Positions 26,601 to 33,427 of a stretch of 64,000 nucleotides of DNA are shown in pieces. The stretch is from the NCBI GenBank assembly GCA_944390735.1, contig CALXRL010000009.1, positions 23,529 through 87,528 on the forward strand, given 5' to 3'. Both the position numbers and the translations under genes were made by a program. The notes beneath the pieces are model-generated. The model made no database searches. It worked only from the letters and a program-made list of their open reading frames with translations, and was not told the DNA's origin. The stretch comes from an uncultured Victivallales bacterium. Its GTDB lineage: Bacteria; Verrucomicrobiota; Lentisphaeria; Victivallales; UBA1829. Numbering within the stretch: position 1 is the stretch's first letter; the number at the start of each line of letters is the position of its first letter.

Positions 26601-26857
26601 TCAATCCTGCCATCCGCGTGATTCTTCGTTTTCGTCTGAAAGCGGATCGTTTTTCCATCCACCTTCATATCGCCGGAGGAAGAGTCGATCTTCCTGAAAT
26701 TTTCCGGGGTTACGGTATAATGACGATTCCATCCGGGAGCGGCGATCAGCCAGCCGGCGGAAATTCCATCTTTCTTCCAGGCGCCGTCCGGCCCCGCCTC
26801 AAATCCGCAGAGCGCAAACATCATCATGGAACAGGCGAACAAGAAAAAGAACTTCAT
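23645..26857 (-). CDS. Large secreted clan GH-A-type glycosidase (cassette 3)
   Basis: A 1,070-residue exported enzyme; start set at ATG 26857, which has GAAGGAG seven bases upstream and opens a signal peptide (MKFFFLFACSMMMFALCG). Residues about 25-430 are beta-rich accessory domains; 440-850 a TIM barrel of clan GH-A type: FLGVNL, SVRFHHFE, LVNEPN (candidate acid/base Glu607), MHSYWDH and LVSEINYCFP (candidate nucleophile Glu754). A C-terminal beta domain follows. This resembles GH5-like or unclassified cellulase-fold enzymes; the substrate is unknown. It begins 24 bases after the prepilin stop, the third instance of this gene pair here. Confidence 0.8.
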   Translation of the reverse strand: MKFFFLFACSMMMFALCGFEAGPDGAWKKDGISAGWLIAAPGWNRHYTVTPENFRKIDSSSGDMKVDGKTIRFQTKTKNHADGRIEFSTSLSSRSFPEIGHASYQLSLSFDKFRRLILDGNVLPMTPSFVSQRVGAYPGKPHRLTIEMVDATYHLDGNFSLFIQDDRKWGETISIRMNGRNHLRSGSLGIAVMVRKEPVVSVPVSLHQAANRSFRDEKAGDGVGGWTDQGSNNDLRKLKAGTLTSAGVSFRILDPEKNSGKSCIVLSASRKSFPKECRIRAEGASADLPYLYLLHAAAWVPPEKERIGTIRVVYRDGKKGEFPVIAGRDCGNWWLEDSFPNAGIAWETMNFESRIGLYASAFPMAGVPETITFTAEGKSVWMICAASFANHGARFSSGDRKLIFRAGKEWLPVRFSRRIEAGSPLDFSGSLDAPAGKYGRVVVNKKGHFVFERNPEKRIRFLGVNLCTSANYMTHQQSEVLAEHLASVGYNSVRFHHFENDLLDKKANDSVTFDPVMLDRFQYLMACLKKRGIYYTLDLYASRKLRKGDGIRNWSEAQNPKLLFDVEPSAMENWKKFVRRLLTSKNPYTGLSLAEDPALYVVNLVNEPNISFWLPLNKDSFLAETFRKRWAEYLSAAGVKGTPPGTSSGMYQQFRAGLELARIQEQTAFLRRELQSDVLVTDLNYFADYSLLGAAGTLDVVDMHSYWDHMRLLKPGRWSPPLGFSQLSALGQAAAHVRKIMPARIFGLPFLVSEINYCFPNQFRTEYGPMAGAYAALQNWDGLYRFQWAYAKEAIRPNGLISVFDIVNDPAAQLADRLIHALFIRGDVSAAPSGIAVDFRNRDLRELDAVKLAGIQSHFQAFSLLGLFTRVGALPEGRTFDDIPKLDLAGLWQEALPEPMKARFRTALNQQRIVSETGEIVMTPSRKSIEVVTPRTEAFAGASGSFRGRVLLVDGVTSPQAVALISLDANPLAESRKILMIHLVDMANSDMEFRNSRRTILETYGKSPLLLARRKIKVALRLPFRPKIETLDFEGRRTGAVPTSCADGVVRFTADTALRNHGVMAYLIAR

Positions 26858-26881
26858 CTTAACTCCTTCATCACTCATCAA

Positions 26882-27592
26882 TTAAAAATTTATCCGGGTT
26901 CCTGTCAAAGAAAGCACGGAATTTCCTTTGCAGTCCTGTTTCAGCGCCCCGAGGTTCAAAGAAGCCGCATGGCCATCCAGCATCAGAGCATTCGTCCGGT
27001 TCTGATGGCGCAAAATCAGACTGCACTCGTTCCGGTGGAGCATCGACCACTGAACCTTGTAGGCGATATGCCAGCTGTCCCCCAGAAGCAGAGTATTGGA
27101 CGGCTGCTTGTGCGGAAGCCAGATATTGGAATTATTCACCCCGATCTTTCCCCGCAGAAGATACGTGCTCTCCTCCCAGCGTCCGCTCAGCCAGAGACTG
27201 ATTCCAAAGGTCTGCTGAAAATACGTCGTATAGCTCAGCGGTTCAAAACGCTCCGCCGCCGGACAGGAAAATTTGGCATACGCACCTTTCGACCATACAT
27301 CTTCATTGGCGTGATTGCTCTTCTGCAAAGTCATCGCCCAGGTATTGTTGTTGTCAACTCCGGCACTGACCGGAGGTTTGATGGGAATGTAATCATTGAA
27401 ATTATTCGCATACAGCTCCATTTCCAATCCGGTCTGCTTCAAATTGGAAAGACAATTTACGCTCAGCGCCTTCGCCCTTGCGGAATTCAACGCGGGGAGC
27501 AGGATTGCTGCAAGAATCGCAATGATCGCAATTACAACCAGCAACTCTATAAGAGTAAAATTTCCGTACCGTTTTCCCCTGATGTTCACCAT
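26882..27592 (-). CDS. Prepilin-like protein with H-X9-DG C-terminal motif (cassette 3)
   Basis: A 236-residue protein: leader [11 protein letters not shown], then [20 protein letters not shown] with Glu5 and the downstream [11 protein letters not shown] typical of these proteins. The residue before the Phe is Asn although a Gly stands one further back. [15 protein letters not shown] near the C-terminus is H-X9-DG. AAGGAAATG-type spacing places the ribosome site directly before the ATG (GCAAGGAAATGGTG). It precedes a secreted glycosidase by 24 bases and diverges from a (frameshifted) AraC gene. Role unknown, see the cassette finding. Confidence 0.85.
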   Translation of the reverse strand: MVNIRGKRYGNFTLIELLVVIAIIAILAAILLPALNSARAKALSVNCLSNLKQTGLEMELYANNFNDYIPIKPPVSAGVDNNNTWAMTLQKSNHANEDVWSKGAYAKFSCPAAERFEPLSYTTYFQQTFGISLWLSGRWEESTYLLRGKIGVNNSNIWLPHKQPSNTLLLGDSWHIAYKVQWSMLHRNECSLILRHQNRTNALMLDGHAASLNLGALKQDCKGNSVLSLTGTRINF

Positions 27593-27657
27593 TTCCTTGC
27601 AGCTCCTTTTGCTCGCACAAAATTTCTGTTCTGTTTTCGGATTTGACCTTTCAGCAT

Positions 27658-27686
27658 ATTATAGTATATTTCCCCGGGAAAAACAA
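27658..27686 (-). promoter_or_regulatory. Promoter of prepilin cassette 3
   Basis: On the minus strand TTGTTT (27681-27686), a 17-base spacer, then TATAAT (27658-27663), 66 bases before the prepilin ATG. A -10 of the same TATAAT form precedes all three prepilin genes. Confidence 0.5.
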
Positions 27687-27733
27687 GGGAGAAATCTTTC
27701 AAAAAAGAAGAACTTTCAGCCAAGAGGAACAGA

Positions 27734-28607
27734 ATGCAGGATCTACATATAAAAGTATTTCAAAACACAGAAGAAGCAGCTCCATTCTACGTCATCAGTA
27801 CAGGAATCGCCATAAAAAAGAGGAGAAATCACCCTGAAAAGTGGAATTTTAAACCAGTTTTCCGGATTTTCCTGGATCCTTTCCGGCACTCTGGAATTTT
27901 ACGAGGGGCCCAATCGGATTCTGGCCGGTCCCAACTATTTCCATTACAACGCCTATGGAGAAAGCATCTGGTACAGAACCGTCTCCGACGAATGTACATT
28001 CCGGTGGCTCTGCTTCAACGGTCCGCTTGCAGATGCCATTCTTCACTCCTACCACTACCCGAAAATCCAGCTTTCGCAGCATCCCTATCCGGCGGAACTG
28101 TTTGACCGTCTGGAATCATTATCCGGGAACACTCCGCTCGAGGTGCGAACCCGGGCGGCAATCGTCATGGAAATTCTCGCCAGAGCCGGCGGAACGGAGT
28201 ACGGAATCGAAAACCGAAATGTCATTAAAAATGCGGTCTACCTCATCCGGCACAATCTGTCGAACACCGATCTGGGAATTGAATTTCTCTGTGAACGCCT
28301 GAAAATTTCCCCCACCACGCTGACCCGGATCTTCCGTGAGGAGCTCCAGATCTCTCCCGGCCGCTATCTGCTGAATCAGAGACTCTTACAGGGAATGTCA
28401 CTCCTTTCCGGGAGCGATCTGGACATCGGAACCATCTCAGAAAAATGCGGATTCCGCGACCCCAAAACCTTCTCCCGCTTCATCCGCAGATCCACCGGAC
28501 TGAGCGCGCGCGAATACCGAAAACAGAAACGGATCAAACAGTCCGAAACAAAAAAATCAATTCCGGTCGACCCGAAAGCGGATCATCATCCGTTCAGCGG
28601 AAAGTGA
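27734..28607 (+). pseudogene. AraC-family regulator interrupted by a +1 frameshift, divergent from cassette 3
   Basis: The C-terminal DNA-binding half (from about 28200; FLCERLKISPTTLTRIFREE and CGFRDPKTFSRFIRRSTGL) is a clear AraC domain, but its frame has no ATG for over 300 bases after a TAA at 27813. The missing N-terminus is in another frame: ATG 27734 encodes PFYVISTGIAIKKRR...WNFKPV, which in AraC sensor domains leads directly into SGFSWILSGTLEFYEG, found in the downstream frame. Removing one T from the four-T run at 27858-27861 joins them as PVSGFSWIL and gives a normal length of about 290 residues. Either a real null mutation, a sequencing error, or (less likely) recoding. Confidence 0.75.
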
Positions 28608-29556
28608 CAGGCGCAAAGCATGGAGGAATCATTTCCGCGGACCTTGAGCTCTGGCTCCTCGGTCTCGCAGATCGGACGGCGGAACGGACAGCGCGGATGA
28701 AACCGGCATCCCCGCGGCGGATTCAGCGGCGACGGAACGTCCCCGGAAAGCACAATCCGGCGTTCCTGTTTCGGAGCAATCGTCGGCACCGCCGAAAGCA
28801 GCGCCTGCGTATACGGATGCCCCGGATGCGAACAGAGCTTTTCCGCCGGAGCACACTCCACCGCCTTTCCAAGGTACATCACCAGAATCCGGGAACTGAT
28901 ATGCTCCACCACCGCCAGATCATGCGCAATGAACAGCATGGCGAAATGCGTTTTCTTCTGCAGGGCCTGCAGGAGATTCACAATCTGCGCCTGCACGCTC
29001 ACATCCAGCGCGGAAACCGGTTCGTCCGCGACAATAAACTCGGGATTCACCGCAAGGGCCCGCGCAATCCCGATTCTCTGCCGCTGCCCCCCGCTGAACT
29101 GATGCGGATGCCGCCGTGCGAATTCCGGTTTCAGCCCCACCATCTCCAGCAGTTCCGCCACGCGGTCCAGACGCTGATTCGAATTCAGATCGGTATGCAG
29201 ACGCAACGCCTCGTCCAGTGCCGCGAAAATGGTCATTCTCGGATTCAAAGATCCGTATGGATCCTGAAAAATCATCTGAAACGATCCGCGCATCCGGCGG
29301 AGCTTTCCCCGCGCAGAGAACAAAGATCGCGTCCACGCAGAAGAATCTCCCCCTCCGTCGGATCCTCCAGACGCACCAGCGCACGTCCCAGCGTGCTCTT
29401 GCCGCAGCCGGATTCCCCAACCAGCCCCAGCGTTTCTCCGGCCTCCAGATGAAACGAAACGCCGTCCACCGCTTTCACGAATCGTCGCGGGCCGAACAGA
29501 CGCTCCGGTGGCGCCGGATAATATTTCTTCAGATTTTTGACTTCGAGCAGCGGCAT
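28586..29556 (-). pseudogene. Oligopeptide-type ABC transporter ATPase (OppF/DppF-like) with a -1 frameshift, orphan
   Basis: Two overlapping frames together make one ATPase. The first (ATG 29556) has [12 protein letters not shown] and Walker [10 protein letters not shown], ending in sense after GRDLCSL; the second has [14 protein letters not shown], the signature FSGGQRQR, Walker B FIVADEP, AHDL switch and the peptide-transporter tail [10 protein letters not shown]. Restoring one base at the GGGGAAA site (minus strand, complement of 29304-29310) gives [19 protein letters not shown], the same spacing as E. coli OppF. No permease, OppD or binding-protein gene is adjacent. Its start lies inside the 3' end of the HD gene and its end overlaps the AraC gene by 22 bases. 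The site is not a good slippery heptamer. Confidence 0.78.
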
Positions 29557-30323
29557 TTCAAACGTTTTTTCGTCAGATTCAAGATCCGGGTGAAAACGGG
29601 ATCCTCCGGTAGAAAGGTCCGGAGCGTCCCGTACAGATTTCCGGAAAGGGCAAGCGAAGCGCTCGCCGCATAGTTCAAGTCCTGCGGCCATGCAAACAGA
29701 CAGGTCAGAAAATCATTCTGGTTGCGAATCATTCCGTACGAGCACGCGCGGCCCGCAAGCACCGCCTCCAGAATCTCCTGCGACACCTCCGTCCCTTCGC
29801 TCCGGCTGAGCGCAATCAGCGTATCATCCTCCACCTTGATCTCCCCCTTCAAATAGCGGCAGACCAGATCGAGGATCGCCAGTTTATCCGCATCGCGCGT
29901 GAGCTTTGCGAACTTCAGCGCGTACTCCCCGCAGATTCCCTCGGGAATCGCAAGCTTGTTGTGGAACTCCACCGCCGCGAGCACGCAGATCCGTTCCGCC
30001 GGTGTAAGATCCGCCAGAAAATTCCGTTCCAGCAGAATCCGGGTCGCCTCGTACCCGTGATCGAACCCGGAGAGCTTGTCGCTGAAGGTATGAAAGCGCT
30101 TCAGCTGCTCAAAACGGGCGATGTCATGAAACAGCGCACAGACGCGGCCGAGAAGCTGATCTCCGACGGGAAACGCCTCCCGCGCAGAGATCTCCCCCGC
30201 AAACCGCACCACATCAAAGGTATGCTGATATTTGCAGAGAAAGGCGTCCGAAAGGGAGCCGTCCGGAGAGCGATAACCTCCCACATATTCCGCAAAACGG
30301 CTCGCCAGTTCCGGATAATTCAT
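29529..30323 (-). CDS. HD-domain phosphohydrolase-like protein
   Basis: A 264-residue protein with an HD metal-binding domain: His in [10 protein letters not shown], the HD pair in [21 protein letters not shown] and the late Asp in [10 protein letters not shown]. Members hydrolyse phosphomonoesters or phosphodiesters of nucleotides; substrate here unknown. The ATG overlaps the RNase Y stop by 4 bases (ATGA), so translation is coupled, hinting at a nucleotide- or RNA-related role. The C-terminal 80 residues outside the HD core carry no recognised motif and end in a basic tail. Confidence 0.82.
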   Translation of the reverse strand: MNYPELASRFAEYVGGYRSPDGSLSDAFLCKYQHTFDVVRFAGEISAREAFPVGDQLLGRVCALFHDIARFEQLKRFHTFSDKLSGFDHGYEATRILLERNFLADLTPAERICVLAAVEFHNKLAIPEGICGEYALKFAKLTRDADKLAILDLVCRYLKGEIKVEDDTLIALSRSEGTEVSQEILEAVLAGRACSYGMIRNQNDFLTCLFAWPQDLNYAASASLALSGNLYGTLRTFLPEDPVFTRILNLTKKRLKCRCSKSKI

Positions 30324-31873
30324 TTCGCGTACTCCACCGAACGGGTTTCGCGAATGATCGTAACCTTGATCTGTCCGGGATAGTTCATCTCCTTCTCAAT
30401 CCGGTTGCAGATGTCGCGCGCCATCACCTGGGCCTGCGCCTCCGAAATCTTCTCCGGCTGCACCACCACGCGGATTTCGCGGCCCGCCTGAAGAGCGAAA
30501 CAGGATTCCACTCCGCTGAAGCCGCTGGCAATCGTTTCCAGCTGTTCCAGACGTTTCAGATACAGCTCGGTCGTCTCGCTTCTGGCTCCGGGACGCGAGG
30601 CGCTGAGAGCGTCGCACGCATTGGTCAGCGCCGCATAAACGGTCAGCCCCTCCACCTCGCCATGATGCGCGGCAACCGCGTTGACCACATCCTTCGCTTC
30701 ATTGTATTTGCGGAGAATATCCGCGCCGATCGCGGCATGGGTCCCTTCAATCTCATGATCGACCGCCTTTCCGATATCATGGAAAAGGCCGATCCGTCTG
30801 GCTTTCTGCTCATCCAGTCCGAGCTCCGAAGCGATGGCTCCCATAAACGCGGCCGTCTCAATCGAGTGCTTCAGCACATTCTGCGAAAAACTGAAGCGGA
30901 AATGGAGCCGGCCCAGCAGCGGAAGAAGCGCTTTCGGGACCCCCTGAACCGACGCATCGAGAACCGCCTTCTCCCCGTATTCAAAGAGTTCCTCGTCAAT
31001 CTCCTTGCGAATCTTCTTGACAAGCTCCTCGATGCGGGTCGGATGGATGCGTCCGTCGGAAATGAGTTTTTCCAGCAGGCGGCGCGCCGTCTCCTTCCGG
31101 ATCGGATCGAAGCAGGAGATCACCACCGCCTCGGGCGTGTCGTCAATGAGGATATTGACCCCGGTCGCGGCTTCGAGTGCCCGGATGTTGCGTCCTTCCC
31201 GCCCGATGATGCGTCCCTTCATCTCATCATTCGGCAGAGGAATGGTGGCGGTGGTTCGCTCATATGTGCAGTCGCCGGCGTAGCGCTGGATGGCATGAAT
31301 CATGAGTTTCTGCGACTCGCGTTCCGCGCGCTGTTTCGCCTCGTCCAGAGTATTGCGGATCAGAATGCCGCATTCGTTTTCCACCTCGCCCTTGAGCTTT
31401 TCAAGAATCAGGTTCTTGGCGGTTTCGCGATCCATTCCGGAGATCCGCTCCAGTTCGGTCACCTGATTGGCAAAGACCTTTTTCAGCTCTTCCTCCTTGC
31501 TGGAGAGCCGTTCCTTCAGGTTTTCAATATCGTGTTCCTTCTTCTCGATGTTGCGGAATTTGGAATCGAGGGAATCCTCTTTGCGTTCGAGGTTCTCCTC
31601 CTTCTGCGCCAGACGTTTCTCCGCGGAGAGCTGTTCGCGTCTGCGATCGCGGATTTCCGCTTCGAATTCCTCCTTGAGCTTCACAACGTCGGCCTTGGCA
31701 GTGACGCGGGCCTCGCGGAGGATCTGATCCGCCTCTTTTTTCGCATCGGTTTTCATTTTTTCCGTTTCGGCGATGACACGCGAGCCGGTCGCTTTCGCGA
31801 TCACAATGCTCAGGATGTAGCCTATCACACAGCCGCCGACCAGGGCGGCCGCAATCCATACTGCAACTCCCAT
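30320..31873 (-). CDS. rny: Ribonuclease Y
   Basis: A 517-residue endoribonuclease that starts mRNA decay at the membrane. Order of domains: one N-terminal transmembrane helix (about 4-25), a long charged coiled coil (30-190), a KH RNA-binding domain (GRIIGREGRNIRALE), and an HD catalytic domain (HSIETAAFMG, LFHDIGKAVDHE). The length matches the family (about 520). It is the first gene of a coupled minus-strand unit with the HD protein; the 5-formyl-THF cyclo-ligase gene ends 41 bases upstream, so they may be cotranscribed. Confidence 0.96.
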   Translation of the reverse strand: MGVAVWIAAALVGGCVIGYILSIVIAKATGSRVIAETEKMKTDAKKEADQILREARVTAKADVVKLKEEFEAEIRDRRREQLSAEKRLAQKEENLERKEDSLDSKFRNIEKKEHDIENLKERLSSKEEELKKVFANQVTELERISGMDRETAKNLILEKLKGEVENECGILIRNTLDEAKQRAERESQKLMIHAIQRYAGDCTYERTTATIPLPNDEMKGRIIGREGRNIRALEAATGVNILIDDTPEAVVISCFDPIRKETARRLLEKLISDGRIHPTRIEELVKKIRKEIDEELFEYGEKAVLDASVQGVPKALLPLLGRLHFRFSFSQNVLKHSIETAAFMGAIASELGLDEQKARRIGLFHDIGKAVDHEIEGTHAAIGADILRKYNEAKDVVNAVAAHHGEVEGLTVYAALTNACDALSASRPGARSETTELYLKRLEQLETIASGFSGVESCFALQAGREIRVVVQPEKISEAQAQVMARDICNRIEKEMNYPGQIKVTIIRETRSVEYAK

Positions 31874-31914
31874 TCGATTCTCCTTCCCAAAGTTTTACGA
31901 TGCCGGAAGTGTTC

Positions 31915-32499
31915 TCAGGCATCCCGTTTTTTACAGAGTCTTCTTACCGCGGATTCCGTCACCACGATATCCAGCGGGACGTCGTGGCTCTCCGTCGGCA
32001 GCGCAAGACACTGCTGGCACTCGTAGAAGATGCCGAGCGCTGTCGCATCTCCTCTGCCGTTCAAGATTCTGTCATAAATCCCGCCGCCGCGGCCGAGCCG
32101 GTTGAGAGCTTCGTCAAACGCGACGCCGGGGACCAGATACAGTACGCCACCCGCCCGGAGCTCCGTCTCCGCCGGACGTGTGGAAACCGGTTCCATAATG
32201 CCCCATTTCCCGGGGACAAGTCTGGACAGATCTTCCTCCTCCGTCAAAGACAGGATATATTCCGTTCCGTTCCATTTCGGAAGGCAGGTCCTGATCCCGC
32301 GTTTCAGTGCTTTTCTGAGCAATGGCATCACATCCGGCTCCGTTCCGTCGGTCACGTATCCGGAGATCAGTGACGCGTTCCGGAATTCCGGAAGATTCTC
32401 CACGGCGGCCGCAATGGCCCCGTCCGCCCGAATGCGCACGAAACCGGGAATCCCGGCTCTGAGTCTCAAATATTCCTTGCGAAGAGTTTTCTTATCCAT
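31915..32499 (-). CDS. 5-formyltetrahydrofolate cyclo-ligase
   Basis: A 194-residue enzyme that converts 5-formyl-THF to 5,10-methenyl-THF using ATP. The N-terminal KKTLRKEYLRLR, the LVPGVAFDEALNRLGRGGGIYDR motif (the usual GRGGGYYDR) and the ending DIVVTESAVR identify the family. The ATG at 32499 has GGAGG six bases upstream; the longer open frame would add 55 unrelated residues. In many bacteria 6S RNA lies just upstream of this gene; a terminator-ended structured segment is present here (see findings), but I cannot confirm 6S. Confidence 0.92.
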   Translation of the reverse strand: MDKKTLRKEYLRLRAGIPGFVRIRADGAIAAAVENLPEFRNASLISGYVTDGTEPDVMPLLRKALKRGIRTCLPKWNGTEYILSLTEEEDLSRLVPGKWGIMEPVSTRPAETELRAGGVLYLVPGVAFDEALNRLGRGGGIYDRILNGRGDATALGIFYECQQCLALPTESHDVPLDIVVTESAVRRLCKKRDA

Positions 32500-32599
32500 G
32501 TCCACCCTCCGCCAGGAGTTCCTTGATGTTGAATCTTTTCGGGGATCGGGGGAAAAACGAGGGTGTTTTCTGGAAGATCGGAATTTGATCCGGACACGG

Positions 32600-32625
32600 A
32601 AAAGACCCGGACGCATCGCATCCGG
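32600..32625 (-). terminator. Intrinsic terminator-like hairpin upstream of the cyclo-ligase gene
   Basis: Minus strand: CCGGATGC-GAT-GCGTCCGG, an 8-bp stem with one G-T pair and a 3-base loop, then GTCTTTT. It ends a transcript that would start further upstream (above 32625) where no gene is seen, or attenuates the cyclo-ligase. Confidence 0.55.
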
Positions 32626-33093
32626 CTTCCGCACTCTCCGTGCAGAACACACGGAAACAGGCAAGTGCGCCGCCTCCCCGGAAAATCTTCTTTCCGGAAA
32701 AGCTCCCCTTGTCCGACAACTTCATCTGCTCCATTGCATCACACCCGGGAGGCGTGCGGAGAGCGCAGATGGAACCCCCGAATCCCGGCAGAAAAAACGA
32801 CAGCGCGCCCCTCCCCGGCACCTTCCTTCGGAAGATCCCGATTCAGAACCGCGATTCCGCCCTTTCTCCACGGCGAATCCGAGAATCCGTTCTCATTTCT
32901 TTCCGGCTGCAAAAGGATTCTCCGGAATCAAAAACTGTTGTTTTCCGCAACCACGTTTCTTATCCATTCCATTTCACTGCCTGTCAAAAATATGAACTCC
33001 AAACATTCGTGGACAACCTGACAACCGCACGTCGCTCCATTTTCCCTGTTCCCGCAAAAAGAGGATTCAGGGTTCTTTCACGACTATATCAAC

Positions 33094-33125
33094 GGACGGC
33101 GGAACAAATCCGCCATCCTTTTCTC
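33094..33125 (+). terminator. Intrinsic terminator-like hairpin with no gene upstream
   Basis: GGACGGCGGA (33094-33103) pairs with TCCGCCATCC (33109-33118) with one mismatch over a 5-base loop, followed by TTTTCTC. No plus-strand gene precedes it, so it may end a small RNA. Confidence 0.55.
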
Positions 33126-33225
33126 TGTTACACACAATACCCTGATATTTGAAAAATAAAAGTCTTTTTTTATTTTTTTCTCAACTTTTTCCGAATATTT
33201 TTTCTTTTTTTTTGACGCCTCCTGC

Positions 33226-33253
33226 TTGCTTTTTCCCCGTTCCGCATTATTTT
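33226..33253 (+). promoter_or_regulatory. Probable tRNA promoter
   Basis: TTGCTT (33226-33231), 16-base spacer, TATTTT (33248-33253), about 26 bases before the mature tRNA 5' end. Confidence 0.4.
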
Positions 33254-33279
33254 ATCGTCGCTGAACGACATTTCATCAG

Positions 33280-33354
33280 GCCAGCTTAGCTCAGGGGTAG
33301 AGCTACGCACTTGTAATGCGTAGGTCCTCGGTTCAAATCCGAGAGCTGGCTCCA
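33280..33354 (+). tRNA. tRNA-Thr, anticodon TGT, CCA encoded
   Basis: A complete cloverleaf: acceptor arms GCCAGCT/AGCTGGC, D-arm GCTC/GAGC, anticodon stem ACGCA/TGCGT around loop CTTGTAA giving anticodon TGT (threonine, ACA codons), T-arm with GTTCAAATC, discriminator T and an encoded CCA. Confidence 0.96.
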
Positions 33355-33427
33355 TTCTTCCCTGTGTTCAATTTTTCCGCTTCCGGGAACAGGATCGTTT
33401 TTCCGGGATTTCCGGCTTTCGCTCCGC

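Larger units (their letters stand above)
32500..33225. other. Long stretch with no convincing gene, containing two hairpin terminators
   Basis: About 780 bp separate the cyclo-ligase start from the tRNA. Open frames on both strands (for example 32640-33152 plus) lack ribosome sites and recognisable motifs, and one is crossed by a terminator hairpin. Within it lie a minus-strand hairpin with a T-tract (32600-32625), dyads that could pair over 200 bases (TCCGCAC with GTGCGGA; GCCTCCC with GGGAGGC), a plus-strand hairpin terminator (33094-33125) and a poly-T-rich end (33160-33215). One or two small RNAs are possible. Confidence 0.5.

Noticed and set aside
29300..29315. Programmed -1 frameshift in the ABC ATPase
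   Set aside because: The zero-frame codons CGC GGG GAA do not form a good X-XXY-YYZ slippery heptamer and peptide ABC ATPases are not known to use one; an indel is simpler.
32530..32760. Confident call of 6S RNA upstream of the cyclo-ligase gene
   Set aside because: Position fits, but the large central bubble flanked by closing and terminal stems could not be drawn convincingly, so it is only listed as a candidate small RNA region.
32640..33152. 170-residue plus-strand open frame upstream of the tRNA
   Set aside because: No ribosome site, no family motif, and an intrinsic terminator lies inside it.
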